The notes under the pieces are model-generated. The model had not been told where the DNA came from. It made no database searches and saw only the letters and a list, made by a program, of their open reading frames with translations. Below are positions 11,880 through 23,393 of a stretch of 64,000 nt of DNA, piece after piece. Made by a program: the position numbers and the translations under genes. Each line of letters starts with the position of its first letter. The first letter of the stretch is position 1. Source of the stretch: Gossypium raimondii (lineage: Eukaryota; Streptophyta; Magnoliopsida; Malvales; Malvaceae); the NCBI RefSeq assembly GCF_025698545.1, contig NC_068577.1, positions 4,435,501 through 4,499,500 on the forward strand, read 5' to 3'.

Positions 11880-13380
11880 GAAGAGGTCATTGTCATCATT
11901 TAAAGCAGAATCACATCTTAACATAACTTAAACTTGATAAACAACTCAAAAATAGAAATTTGATTTCATAAATTTGATATTCCAAGCTTGACACTAAATA
12001 ATCAATGCCTACAAAAATACTTAAAAACAAAACAAAAAAAAAAGATAATCAATCTCTCTTCATCTCACAAGACACAAAATTAAAGAACTGCATCAAGTAA
12101 TGATGTGATCAAAATTCCATCAAAGAATATTATTTACAATTTCATTATGTTACGCAAAGAAATGCTCTCACCACCCCCATTCAAGGACAGCCAAAATGTC
12201 TCTAAACATTAAAAATTGGAGAGAATGGTAACCAAACTCAAAACAAGATCCAAAGAAGAAAGTTGAAGAATAAAAGAGAAGTTGTCACTAACCCTCTTAA
12301 ATCGCTTTAAGCCAATCAATTATTACATTTAGCTTTAACTACCCAAGTTATCCAACACATTTATTTTGATAGTAATAATACTCATAAGGACTTTAAAATA
12401 AAGTTTTAATCATTTAATTTCAATTACTTTATTTTCATCATGTGATTGACATTATAGCCATGCCATTGCCACCATGGCCACATCTCCCCATTGCCCACCC
12501 ATACATTCATGGTTCCATTTTAACTACCCTTTCCTTGACATCTATACAACTATATATTAAAGGCACTAAAGCTTTTCAATTCTAATTTCTTTTACTTTTT
12601 AGATTATAAGAATGGGTAATTTTCAATATGATCCCTATATTTTATTTAAATTTGAGATTTAATCTATATACTTTAATTTTGACATAATTTAATATCTTAA
12701 TTTTTATAATGCCATTAGTTAGTCTAAATATTTTATTCTAATTAAAATGATTAATATATGAATTTTTAAGAATTGTTAGCACCGTTAATTTTTTTATTGA
12801 ATTTATGTCCATTACAATGTTATTTTTTAGTTACGTGGATACCAAGTTTATTTTATTTTTTCAAAACGCCTCACCAACACAAAAGAATTTTAACAGTGTT
12901 AACAAATGGACCTAAATTTTTAAATTGAAAAGCAGAGAAACTAAATTCCCAAAATAAAAATACACAAATTAAATTCCAAATATACGAAGAGTAAAAAAAG
13001 TTTGAACAAATTGTAACCTTTAAATTTTTACGCTATAATTTAATTAAAAAATAAATAATTTAATTGGACCCTTTGGACAATCGTTTGAGCATACTTTCAA
13101 AATTGCTCAAGATTAAATGTTGACATTTTGACTTGGATCACCATAATTGTTTTCTTCATAAGTAAATAAATGGTAGTCGAATTTGGATGATTGAAGGAAC
13201 TATAAGATCAACATGCCTTATCCATTAAGGCTTGCCCTCATCCTTATTCTTTAAACCTGTGAATTATGCTGATGAATTTACTTATATAAGAATGTATTTT
13301 GAGATAAATTTTGGAGGTTTTTATCCCGAATTATTATGCATTAAATTGGTGATTTTATCTCCACAGAAACTGCTAAGAGG
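11880..13380. other. AT-rich intergenic DNA
   Basis: No gene is seen. The part 12600-13040 carries word pairs typical of foldback MITE remnants in this genome, but clean ends were not found. The sequence CATGCCATTGCCACCATGGCCAC (12453-12475) is a small GC-richer spot without a reading frame. Confidence 0.3.
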
Positions 13381-13383
13381 AGA

Positions 13384-13499
13384 CTTTTGTACTAGCTTAT
13401 AAATAGACTGTTGATCGACTTCCTCATTGAGTTATTTGGGTGTATTTAGACCTTGTTCTTTTGTACTAGCATATAAATAGAGTGTTGATCAACTTCCTC
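13384..13499 (+). repeat. Two-copy 74-bp repeat, each copy with a TATA box
   Basis: A 42-bp segment at 13384-13425 recurs at 13458-13499 with few changes. Both contain GTACTAGC(T/A)TATAAATAGA and TTGATC(G/A)ACTTCCTC. The repeat period is 74 bp. The arrangement resembles a duplicated promoter inside a degenerate LTR. The downstream sequence to about 13800 has no gene. Confidence 0.55.
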
Positions 13500-14147
13500 G
13501 TTTAATATTGCATGTAATGTGAGGTATTTGGGGAGAGTAATTTGTAACAATATAAATTCAACTTTGCAGCTACAATTATTATTGCGAGATGTTAGATTGG
13601 GCTTTTGCTGATAGTTATATCAAATTAACTGTTGAATAAAATCATTCTTTGAATGAGGCTCGCAAATAGGATTTGTGAATCCATATTGATTCTTTATTTA
13701 CTTATCTCTTTGTCTTACATTTTGAATTTGTGCTTATTTCTTTCTTTACTTTGCTTCTTGCTTTGATGTGTTTAAAAGGTTCTCTCCCAACCTCTATTCA
13801 ATCATCTATTTGAATATCGAATTAAATGTTTAATGATAATAAAAAAAAGTAAAGGAAAATTTTTAAAAAAAAGTATGAGAGAAGGAAGTAGGCAGCCACC
13901 AACATAAAATCCCATACAAAAAGAAACAATAAAACTCCCTCCAATACAAATGAAAAATATAAAAGCTCCCCTCAAAAAAAATCTCCCAAAGAATACAAAT
14001 ATATATAAATAAATGTAAGCTGAAATATGCATAGTAAAAAGCCCCATCAAAGAGACTTAAGCCAGTAACAATATATAATGGAAATTAAAACACTGAAAAC
14101 AAAAACCATAGCTAAAGACGCAAATGGTGGAGAAAAGACTTCTTGGT

Positions 14148-15278
14148 TTAAAGCATTAAAGTGAGGACACCCCATCCAATCACCAAGCTCCACACCATCT
14201 TTCTTATGGACCATGTTTTCTCTACTCCACTCTGCAATAATCAAATAACATCTTGTATTCATATTTTTTTCCCACTATTATTATAATTGGATATGCAAAA
14301 GAATAATAGCTTCATCCATTGAAAACTAAACATGCTTTTGGATAAAAATATATTTAGATTTGAAAAAATGAATTTAAACTATAATATTAAAAAAAATATT
14401 TTAAAAATAAATTGGGTTTTAGTTAAATACTTGAAGTATAGACATACTTAGATAGAATTAATTAATTATAAATATAGATAAATTTCAACAAAATTTATAG
14501 ATGCCATTAATATGATATGTGTGTGTTGATCCAACCTGAGGTCTAATTAAAGCTTTCCATGTCAGAGTTTACGTTAGAATTTAGAACACCCTCTATATTT
14601 TTGCTATATTAGACATACTAAATTTTAAACCCCATAAGAGAATATGCGTATACATATACATATACATATACATACCGTATCGGTTCCAGCAGGGCCTGGT
14701 GAAGAAGCGCCGAGGCTGGGAGTAGGGGCCTCAGTTGATGGGGACGGTGGGCTGGAGGCCGAAGGTGATAGCGCTGGAGACTTAGCTTTGGTCTTGCTAG
14801 GGGCCGGAGCTGGAACCGTGGCAGGAGGAGAAGCCAAAGGAGCTGGTGGTGGGGTAGCTGGAGGAGGAGTAGCAGGAGGGGGAGAAGCAGGTGGTGGGGT
14901 AGCCTGAGGTGGAGAAGCCGGTGGGGGAGTTGCGGGAGGTGGGGTAGCTGGGGGAGGAGTAGCCGGTGGAGGAGAAGCTGGTGGTGGGGAGCTAACGGGC
15001 GGGGGAGTCGCTGGAGGAGGAGTGGAAACTGGTGGTGGAGAAGCTGTCACTGGAGGTGGTGATGATGTAGGAGGAGGAGTGGAAGCTGGTGGCGGAGAAG
15101 TAGTTGTGGGTGTTGGAGGTGGTTGAGTAGTAGGCGGAGGTGTGGAAGCGGGTGGGGTCGGCGGCACCGGCGTGGATGTCGGAGGATTACTAGGAGTAGG
15201 AGGAGCTTGGCCTAAAGCGCCAGCTACAGCAATGCAAAACAAAGCTGATAAGAACAAAAACTTGTTATTAAGCATCAT
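14148..15278 (-). CDS. Classical/lysine-rich arabinogalactan protein (two exons, 228 aa)
   Basis: Exon 1 is 14676-15278 (201 codons) and exon 2 is 14148-14231 (27 codons plus TAA). The donor is ACG|GTATGT and the acceptor TTGCAG|AGT, phase 0. Residues 1-23 form a signal peptide (MMLNNKFLFLSALFC, cut near ALG|QAPP). The bulk, about residues 24-155, is a Pro/Ala/Ser/Thr domain with repeated TPPPA, SPPPA and TPPPV modules, the substrate for prolyl hydroxylation and arabinogalactan addition. A short lysine-bearing patch (SKTKAKSP) follows at about 160. Exon 2 supplies a basic spot (SIRK) and a hydrophobic end (MVWSLVIGWGVLTLML), as expected for GPI-anchor addition. This is the AGP17/18-like layout, implying a secreted, GPI-anchored cell-surface proteoglycan. 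Without exon 2 the frame would run into an intronic microsatellite and lose the anchor. Alternative: a hydroxyproline-rich protein of another class. Confidence 0.88.
14653..14675. repeat. TATACA microsatellite at the AGP splice donor
   Basis: (CATATA)n-like repeats (CATATACATATACATATACA on +) run up to the GT of the AGP donor at 14674-14675. The donor GTATGT overlaps the end of the repeat. Confidence 0.7.
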
Positions 15279-15393
15279 GTTGGAAACAATGGTGACCCTT
15301 TAATCCTGCACACCCTCTCCGCTTAAACTACGCCCAGCCGCGCAAGCAAAAGAGGGAGAAGAATAGCAAGTATGAGAAATGAAAAGATGGTGA

Positions 15394-15405
15394 TATTTAT
15401 ATATA
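15394..15405 (-). promoter_or_regulatory. TATA box of the AGP gene
   Basis: TATATATAAATA on the minus strand lies 116 bp upstream of the AGP start codon. This is a sensible distance for a TATA element followed by a transcription start about 30 bp downstream and a leader of about 85 bp. Confidence 0.6.
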
Positions 15406-16059
15406 GGATATGGAAATTTCTATATCATATTTCAATTTTAAATCCCAAAAACAAATAATTTAATAACATTTTTATTTTATTACTAATGGGAAAATTATAT
15501 TACTAATCCTATACAAATTCCTATTTTAATTTAGTGCAATTTAACTCGTTCGTTGTGTTATTAATAGGTTCAAAATTGATATTCGATCGTACAAGCAGAG
15601 ATGTAGAAATCAATCAATTTTGTTAAATAAACAATAAATCTCAATCTTAGTCAAATGCTTAAAGCTGTTATAAAAAAAAAATCACGTCACCACTTTAACA
15701 ATAATAAGTATCAAATTATATAGAAGTAAAGGATTAAGTCTCTAATTTCAATTTAGTAAAGGGACTAAACTGGAATTAAAGGGTTAGAGTTTTTTCCTCG
15801 TTTGGTGAGGTAAAATAAAAACCCTAGTGGGGCATAGTTATAATGTCACTTTGATGATTATAAATGATGCGTTAGTTAGTCATACTTTAGGTAAAAAACT
15901 GTAAGGTGAGTTAGTGTAGATTGAAATATTTTAGTGAAAGGTTAATTTATACCTTAAAAATTTTGCAATATTTGGTAGTTCCATGAAATGATTCCCACTA
16001 TCATCAACTTTTCAATCATTCAAATAGGTTTTAATTTGTTTTGTTGTGAAATTTTTAAG

Positions 16060-16645
16060 GAGTAGATTTGATTATGGATCAGGTCGGGTTGTTATAAAAT
16101 TTTAGGTTTGTTTTTTAGGTTTGAATTTGACTTGAAAAATAGGTTTAAATTTTTACTTAAGCCCAGTCTAGATAAAAATATTAAACCCAAGTCCGGACGT
16201 ATTAAACTTTTTATATTATTATTTATATAAAAACAAATTTAAAAAATATAATACATCAAATACACTAAAAATATTAAAATAGATGTTCCCCAACAAATTC
16301 AAAATACATTAAAAAAGTTTTTATACTTAGCAAGCAAATGCCTCTAAAATAGTAGCAAAATTAACAACAAAAGAGTTATATAATATCCAAACAATAACAA
16401 CAAAATAGTAGTAATATAATAGCAAAATGGCAGCAAAATAACAGTAGAAAAAAAATTTAGGCAAATTCGGGCTGAGCTGTGTCAAGCCCAGGTAAAAAAA
16501 GATCTTACCCGAGGTCGGCCCTTTTAGAAAACGAGCCTTATTTTATTGTCGAAACCCATTTTCTGAACCTATATTTTTCCCAAATCCTCCCACTTTTGGG
16601 GCGATCTTTCGGGCTTGGGCAGGTGGCTCGGCCCATGATTAGGTC
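16060..16645 (+). mobile_element. Short repeat with TAGAGCTGTCCATGGG-type ends, copy A
   Basis: This ~580-bp repeat belongs to a five-copy family in the window (also 23394, 30928, 51838 and 59553). Shared internal words include CTCTAAAATAGTAGCAAAAT, AATATCCAAACAATAACAAC and CAACAAATT. The right end (CGGCCCATGATTAGGTCTA) reads inward as TAGACCTAATCATGGGCC, and the left end (ATTATGGATCAGGTCGGG) is degenerate. The TA(G/A)-type inverted ends suggest a hAT-like MITE; no target duplication is clear. Confidence 0.6.
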
Positions 16646-16675
16646 TAACGATGGGTTCTTTTGTTAGTAATGTTT

Positions 16676-16935
16676 ATTTGGTGTTTGAGTTTTTTCTGTC
16701 TTAATTTGGTACCTAATTTTGGCTTTAATTTTTTTTTCCAATTAAGCACTTAAGTTTGGCTTCAATGTTCAAATTGGTACCTAATTTTTTTTATCCAAAT
16801 TAATTACCTATATTTTGTTTACCAAAGCACGTGTGTCAAACATTCATTGGGTCATATGATGACATTTGGCTTAGGTATCAAATGAATATCAAATCCGAAC
16901 TTGAGTACCAAATTGAAACAAAAAACACAAATACC
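16676..16935. mobile_element. Foldback MITE (about 260 bp)
   Basis: The left arm has TTAATTTGGTACCTAATTTT and the right arm AGTACCAAATTGAAAC. TTTGGTGTTTGAGTT at the left pairs with TACCAAC/AACACAAATACCAA at the right. The centre holds CACGTGTGTCAAAC. It is a common kind of AT-rich plant foldback, and the ends are approximate. Confidence 0.4.
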
Positions 16936-16959
16936 AACTAAGTATTGAAGCTAAACTCA

Positions 16960-18255
16960 AATATGGAATGGTATGTTAGCCCATTTGTAAACAAAATTTC
17001 AAGGAAGACTTAAAATTTAGCATCTACTGAGCTTTCATTTTCCCTTTTGTATGTTACAATTGATGTTTGTTTAACGCATAAACTTGGTATCTTTTTTCCC
17101 GTAATGATATTTAAGCTTTTTTTTATACTTGATATCCAAACTTTCATTCTGTCACACCATTTTGAGCAATTTTTGTACAACTATATTAAAATCTGTAGTT
17201 TGGTTATCTTCAACATTAAGGATTTCTACGACATACTTTTTGCGCATTCCTCCCATGACATTAAGAAGTAGGGAGGCGAAAGTGGTGGTGCTAAAAGGAT
17301 CAGTTTATCTAATTAAGTGGAGAGTTGAAAAGGGAAATAAATTAGGAAGGAGTAGGGGACTCACACATCCATAACATATGCATATGTTAAGATTAAAAAT
17401 TTACACAACCCAATTGCAAATGGTGAGACTTGGACTTGGATACTCAAGGATCCAAGATCTCGCCTTAACCAACAATGTTAAGATCTCATTGACTCTTTTG
17501 GGGTTTTTTCAAATTCAAATATAAGGATTAAAAATTATGATATAACTCAATATAATATTAAAGAGTAAAAATTAATCAAAATTTACATATATCACTCATT
17601 TAATCATGTGTACAGATAAAAGGAAACCACTCGTCCTCTTGCCAACCCTACGTGTAACATAATTCACCATAAATTCCATTTACCAACATATACATACATA
17701 CATAAATATAAAAGAGAACTTCATTGGTCTTGGACTGGATTGGCTACAAACTTTGACAAAAGGCATGTGTAGGAGGATTAAATTCGATGAATTGCATGAT
17801 AGTTTCTCCTTTTTGATAATTTAGTACATGAGAGAATAATGATGATTGTGGGGGGGGGGGGTGCTCCATCGAAATAGCTGGAATTTATTTATTTTAGTGA
17901 ACTGGCAAATGTAATTTGTACGCCAAGTTATAAGGTGAAAAAGGGAGAAATCATATAGATTTGGTTGGTAATGGTATGTTGATGTTGAAGCACCTGCGGT
18001 GCAACGCCACAATTAGTAGGCCCCTAGCCCCGCTGTCACCCCATCATATGTGCTTTTGGATGGATCCAACATTTTCGTGTTCTTTCCTTCTTCAACATCA
18101 TCATTATTAATTAGTTACTCTTCAATTTCTATATGTAATTTGCTTTCTTTTCATTCATAGGTTTTCTGTTTTTCTTTCTTTGATTTTGTCTTGTGCACAA
18201 CTGACGTCCTCCATTATTTTTCCCCTTTTGTATAATTGGGTTTGTGACTTCAATA
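16960..18255. other. Intergenic, nothing recognised
   Basis: AT-rich sequence with no supportable gene. A run of G at about 17851-17862 and a small GC-rich patch at 17995-18040 (CTGCGGTGCAACGCC on the minus side of an unsupported ORF) are the only conspicuous points. Confidence 0.3.
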
Positions 18256-18261
18256 GTCTCC

Positions 18262-18700
18262 GTTTGTATGGAAATTATTTTATGGATTTTTTCATCATAT
18301 CATTTACGATATATTTTTAGTTATTTAATGTTATTTTAGTAATTTTTTTTATATCATTGATACATAATTTTGTTAATTTTTTTACCCAGAACTTTTAATC
18401 TCGAACTTAGAACCCCGAACTCCGAATCTTGAACCTTGAATTCTAAACTTAAACCTTGAATCTTGAAACCCTCAAGGTTCAGGTTCAAAGTTGGCAGTTC
18501 AGAGTTTGAGGTTTGAAATTTAAGGTCTGAGTTTAAGGTCAAGGTTCAAGGTTCAGGATTCTGGGTTTGAGGTTCAAGATAAAAAAAATTACTAAAATTA
18601 TATGTCAATGACATGAAAAAAATTATTGAAATGTCATTAAATAATAGGAAAGAGACCATGGATGATGTGGTGGGAATGGTCCAAAAATAATTTCTCATTT
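18262..18700. mobile_element. Foldback element with TTCAAGGTTCA hairpin core
   Basis: Outer inverted sequences are AAATTATTTTATGGA (left, about 18270) and TCCAAAAATAATTT (right, about 18679). The core, 18390-18580, is made of GAACCTTGAA/TTCAAGGTTC-type words running in opposite senses, so the middle can fold into an imperfect hairpin of about 190 nt. Confidence 0.5.
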
Positions 18701-19385
18701 GTATGGGATATTGTTCCTTATCTATTATAATTTGGTATCTCTATTTTATAATATTATTAGTAAATCCAAATTTATAACGATGTTGATTGCTTCAATAAAA
18801 TGATAAGGTGGATTTTATAGGAAGAAAGTTATTTGAGTTTATTCGAAGTTATAATTTATAATTGTATTAACAATTACAAACTAAACCAATTATTAAAAAT
18901 AATTAACTTAACTCAAACTAAGTCATCAGAATAAATTTGATTGTGGATTTGAATTTGAGCCCTCCTTAGGCTTCATTAGCTTATTTGGGCTCTATTTACT
19001 AAAAGAAAATTATCAACAAAAAATTCATGACGATCCATTAATAATTTTATTAATTTGAAGTTTATTTAAAAAAAGAGTAGAAGGAAGTAGTAAAGGAATT
19101 TTCATGCATCAATAATTTATAATTTAAACTATGAAATTTCAAAAAGAAGAAATTCATGTTGAAAGTGATACTATCAAGCAATTTAGAAGTGTAAAATTTT
19201 CAATATCAGCTGGATATTTAATGTCAAATAAACTAAAGAAATGAGAAAGACAAGCCAATTGTCCACAATGATTAACTTGTTCCTAAAAAGAAAGTTGTAC
19301 ATAGACTTTGCTTATAAATCAATCCAATTTTTTTTTATATAAAAGGATTGAGTTATTTGTACCACAACCCATTTAATTATTATTT
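18700..19385. other. AT-rich intergenic DNA
   Basis: No gene, RNA or clear repeat boundary seen. Confidence 0.3.
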
Positions 19386-19388
19386 TAA

Positions 19389-19560
19389 TTATCGACTGAG
19401 TCTTAGTTCAGTTGGTATTGGCATTAATATCAGTGTAGGAGGAGTGGGTTCAAGTGCGCTGAAACGCATTATCCTCCTATTTAAATGTTGCGAAGGGACT
19501 ATATGTTCGAGAGTAGATGTGATAAGAACCTATAATAAGATTAATGTAATGCCCCTCGTT
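19389..19560 (+). mobile_element. tRNA-derived SINE-like copy 2 (best preserved)
   Basis: CTTAGTTCAGTTGGTATTGG (19401-19420) is close to a tRNA A box and its context. GTGGGTTCAAGTGCGC (about 19445-19460) carries the B-box-like GGTTCAAGTGC, about 45 bp downstream. A conserved core (CGCATTATCCTCCTATTTAA) and a tail with AGAACCTATAATAAGATT follow. The spacing matches an internal Pol III promoter. Copies at 21443 (same strand), 19625 (opposite strand) and 6050 share the layout. Confidence 0.65.
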
Positions 19561-19624
19561 CCTTTAAATGCTACTTGAAACATACTTAATTAGTATTTAC
19601 TAAAATATTGACAAATCTGTAATT

Positions 19625-19790
19625 TGAATCTATATTCTTATCATATCGGCTCTTTTTGATACAATGCTTACAACTATCTATAGCCCCTCCCCAATCATTA
19701 AATAGGAGGATAATACATTTCAGCGCATTCGAATCCACATCCTCTTGCACTGACAACAATGTTAATCAATACAATTCTAAATACGAGTGT
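19625..19790 (-). mobile_element. tRNA-derived SINE-like copy 3, reverse orientation
   Basis: On the minus strand it reads AGAGGATGTGGATTCGAATG, then TATTATCCTCCTATTTAATG, GGGGAGGGGCTATAGATAGT and AAGCATTGTATCAAAAAGAG, the same order as the copies at 19389 and 21443. It lies about 65 bp from the forward copy, tail to tail. The A-box end is degenerate. Confidence 0.6.
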
Positions 19791-19799
19791 ACTACTTAG

Positions 19800-20280
19800 A
19801 TAATCATATCCAAGGTACACATAGTTTTAAAATTTGATCCACACATTTAAATATACCCCACCTCTGATCTTATCTAGCATTTATCACCGAAGCTGACGGT
19901 TAGACAAACAAAACAACTTGATTGATATAATAATGATATTTTACAGACTCAATCGTAATGTTTTATAGCTCGAGATGAACGTAGAATCGTGGCCATAATT
20001 ATGGAGGTTTGGCTGAATTGACTCTATTTCTAAATATGTCATGGTAGACATTCAATATTAAAAAAGACAAAGGGAAAATACAATAACCCAAAACACCAAA
20101 TTTTGGTTGGTTTAATTTGCAGCTTTAACCAATGCTTTTGCTTGATCCATCAATTAGTGAGGATTTCGATCTAAATTAGAGGGTCCCATTCGGTTATTAA
20201 GCTCTTTTTCTCCCCTCATGATTGCCATAACATGGGCCCTTACCCTTTTACTTTGGATACCCTTTTATCTTTGCTTTGGT
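19800..20280. other. Intergenic, nothing recognised
   Basis: Mixed-composition sequence without an ORF of note or a repeat I can delimit. Confidence 0.3.
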
Positions 20281-20284
20281 TTGA

Positions 20285-20545
20285 TTAAACTATACCTCAA
20301 TTTTTAGATTGGTCCTTAAAAGTTTTTTCTATCAAGAGTGGTCCCCACACTATCAAATTTATCTCATTTTACCCAAAAAGCTTACGACATCCAATAAAAA
20401 TATTTAAAATGTGACACGTGTTACATTCTTATTGGTTAATATCATTTTTGAGTAAACTAAAATAACATTAACAGTTTAACGATCACTTTTGATCAAATAA
20501 AAAGTTTTAAGGACTACTCTAGGAATTGAGATATAACTTAGGGGT
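20285..20545. mobile_element. Foldback MITE remnant (about 260 bp)
   Basis: AAACTATACCTCAATTTTT at the left is the inverse of the GGAATTGAGATATAACTTAG-type right end. AAAAGTTTTTTCTATCAAGA and TTGATCAAATAAAAAGTTTT pair inside, as do GACACGTG and its flanks near the middle. Confidence 0.45.
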
Positions 20546-21442
20546 TATTTTGTTAATAAAGCTTTGATTTAATTCAATAGAGAAATCATTAACACAGAAA
20601 GAGTTTTCTTTAATTTACTCAAATGGTCTTTTTGTTTGTATCACCTAACATTTTGAAGAACATCCTTTCTCTGTGTACCTCATACAATTCGTTAATCTGA
20701 AAATTTTATGATTTTTTTAAAATAAATTTAATTGTCACGTTGCATGTTACAAATACTTTTAAATGTGGACTTTTTTTCATATGAGATTACCTTTAATACC
20801 AATTAAAAACATCTTAAAAGATATATCAGTTATACTCAAATCAAAATGTTTAAACTTAATTTATCTAATTTCTTGGGCAGGGACCTAACCCAAAATTGGT
20901 AAAATTAAAATTAGATCTTTCTAATTTTGAAGCACTAAAATTGGATTTCTTTTAAATTGTAAAATTATAAATTTAACCCTTAAAAAATTATAATTCAACT
21001 TTAGCCTCTAATTTTTTTCTCTAACTTCATCTCCGCCTAATTCAATATATTTTAAAAAAATTGACTACAAACATCTAGACATTACCAACAAAAATATATT
21101 TATATAAATTATATTAATTCTATAAGCAATTTTCAAAATTTTCATATATCTCGATTTTTCTATATATATTTTTTATTTTTATTAAATCATGAATGAAATA
21201 TATATTATCTTTCGGATTCTACTTATAAAGTCTAATAACTACACTAATAACGTATTAAATCATTTTATGTATATTTATATAAGTTCAAGTGGTCCTAGGT
21301 AGCTTAGAGTACAAGGGATTAAGTTGAGGGCCCTTATCATTTTCTCCAAATGTGAAGTGATGTTAACTGCTTAGCTTCCTCCTCTTGCCCCATTCATTTT
21401 CCTTCCTTTCCACAATATATATTGTATAAATATTTATGGGTA
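20546..21442. other. AT-rich intergenic DNA
   Basis: No gene recognised. The part 20870-21020 has the 'AAATTTAACCCTTAAAAAATTATAA'-style composition shared by several AT-rich repeats of the window, without clear ends. Confidence 0.3.
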
Positions 21443-21610
21443 ATCGATTGAGTCTTAACTCGATTAGTATGAGTATTGTTGTCAATACAGGAGGGCGTGT
21501 ATTCGGCACATTATCCTCCTATTTAAGGGTTGGGAGGCTATGAGTAGTTGTAGATATTATATTAAAAAAATAGATATGATTAGAACCTATAATGAGATTA
21601 TTAAAAAAAA
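21443..21610 (+). mobile_element. tRNA-derived SINE-like copy 4
   Basis: ATCGATTGAGTCTTAACTCG, GTCAATACAGGAGGGCGTG, CACATTATCCTCCTATTTAA, GGGTTGGGAGGCTATGAGTA and AGAACCTATAATGAGATT follow the same order as the copy at 19389. The B box is partly deleted (GTGTATTCGGCACATT), so it is probably inert. Confidence 0.6.
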
Positions 21611-22004
21611 TATTTATGGGTAATCAGTTTATACAATTTCAATTAAGTGTATAAATCCAATCATTAATCATTAAAATGTTTTACTTTATGCCATAATATT
21701 GTTTTAACTGCAGAAGCATGTGGGTTAATGAAAACTACTTATAGTATCTCAATTAAATGTAATCAACAACCTCAACTCATATCTTCCTTCTCTCTCTCAC
21801 TCTCAATTATATAACCTACTAATAATTAACATTAATAACCCACTTTCAAGTACATCTCAGGCTACCTGCCATACCAAGCCTAAAGCTCCTAAGATTTTCT
21901 AAAAGGTTTGCACAAAAAATACAAAGATTTATAGGATAATGGATTTGGGAAAAGATTAAGCTTAATTATTTAAATTATAGGTTGAATTTATCGATAAGTC
22001 ATGT

Positions 22005-22125
22005 TAAGCGTAATGGTAAGATACATTGTACTCTTAAGAAAAGAATGTAGATTCAAATATTAAAAACGACATTGTTAAAAAAATATTCACAAATCTCAAA
22101 CATGAATCATAAAAGCAGACATGTA
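22005..22125 (+). mobile_element. Possible second SINE-like family
   Basis: GTAATGGTAAGATACATTGT, then AAGAATGTAGATTCAAAT (B-box-like GATTCAAAT), then AACGACATTGTTA and CATGAATCATAAAA. The 3' half resembles 1540-1612. tRNA ancestry is only suggested by the box-like words. Confidence 0.3.
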
Positions 22126-22414
22126 AAATACATTTGGACTCATTTAAGATTATTAAAACATGGATAATTTAACTCAATATTGCAACATGAATTTCGATAT
22201 AGTTTCTATAAAATTTAGTGTTACAATATGATTTCGTGATAAAATCAATAATGTTGATTTGTATTATTGTATTAAGTAGTGCATGAAATGTAGGATTAGA
22301 TAAATTTGTATAAAGTGCATGCTAAAAACTGTTTTGAAGGCTTTATAGAATTCTTTTCGCTTAAAAGATAAGAGTCTACCTGATCAGCTAAGGTTTACAA
22401 TGTGGCTTATAGGT

Positions 22415-23092
22415 TTAGCTTTCAATCGAATTGAGTGAAAAATTTTTGAGTTAATCGAGTTGACGAGTCCTATTTTATCATTCTAACTCAATTTGAAATT
22501 TTCTCGAAGTCGAGTAAAATGAAATTCAAATTAAGTCGAATCGAGTGAAATTGTTCGAGTTAAATTAAAAAATTAAACATGTCAAATTAAAATCTTATTA
22601 CGAATAATTAATTTCATGTTAGAGCACATAAATTTGAAACCATATATATTTGAAAACTTTTTCAAAGCAAGATAAGAAAAAAATACTTTAGTATAATAAA
22701 CTTGAATCATTAATTAACTTATTTAAGTCCCCAAAATTATTATTTTAGAACATTTTAAATTTTTAACTTTCTTTATATATTCTTTATATTTTTTAAAAAT
22801 ATAATTTTTGGAATTTTATAAATATTTTGAATTTTAAAATTATTTTGATTTTTTTGTAATTTTTGTTGAAAAGACCAATTTGCTCATTTTAAAACCGATT
22901 TGGGATCAAAAGGGTATTTATATCAATCTATTACTCGAATTGTTCGAGTTATTCAATTGTAAAATTCTACTCGACTTGAACTCAAAACTCGAATTATAAA
23001 TTTTACTCAAAAAATCAAATAACTTGATTCAATTAACTCATAATTCAATTTTTATTTTATTTTTTCAAATCGAGTTTTGTTCACCCCTAATA
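22415..23092. mobile_element. AT-rich MITE with TCGAGTT-type repeats, copy 1
   Basis: The left half has AATCGAATTGAGTGAAAAA and TTGAGTTAATCGAGTTGACG. The right half has TACTCGACTTGAACTC and ends AAATCGAGTTTTGTTCACCC followed by CTA, i.e. TAGGGGTGAACAAAACTCG read inward. The middle is AT-rich. An inverted relative lies at 61675-62245. The TAGGG start suggests a hAT-type element, but no target duplication was matched. Confidence 0.5.
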
Positions 23093-23393
23093 ACTTATTA
23101 GCAAGAATTGTTCAATTTTAAAATACAAGCTAATAAGATTATTTTATCTTGATATTAAATGCTATTTATACAACTTATAAAAGATGGTCGATACACACAG
23201 ATGGGGTAGACTTTTTGAGTGTTTTTGCAAGGTATATACACCTTGATACCTTAGGTATTATTTGGAGAGTTTTATTCATTTGTATGCAAATATGTTTGCG
23301 GTATGTGATAATATTTTGGGAGAGTGAGTGTAAAGAATTGCATACTAGTGAAACAACTTTTATCTTCATTTTGCAAGATAGATACACCATGAT

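Noticed and set aside
13802..14050. Minus-strand hydrophobic ORF downstream of the AGP gene
   Set aside because: AT-rich, no domain, lies in the probable 3' UTR of the AGP gene.
14644..14907. Plus-strand Gly/Ala-rich ORF (87 codons)
   Set aside because: It is the complement of the proline-rich AGP exon; the codon pattern follows the AGP frame.
19348..19578. 76-codon ORF over a SINE
   Set aside because: It spans the tRNA-like region; the SINE structure explains the sequence better and there is no domain.
21330..21420. miRNA-like CTTCCTCCTCTTGCCCCATTC
   Set aside because: Slight resemblance to a miR482-type strand, but no complementary arm was found nearby.
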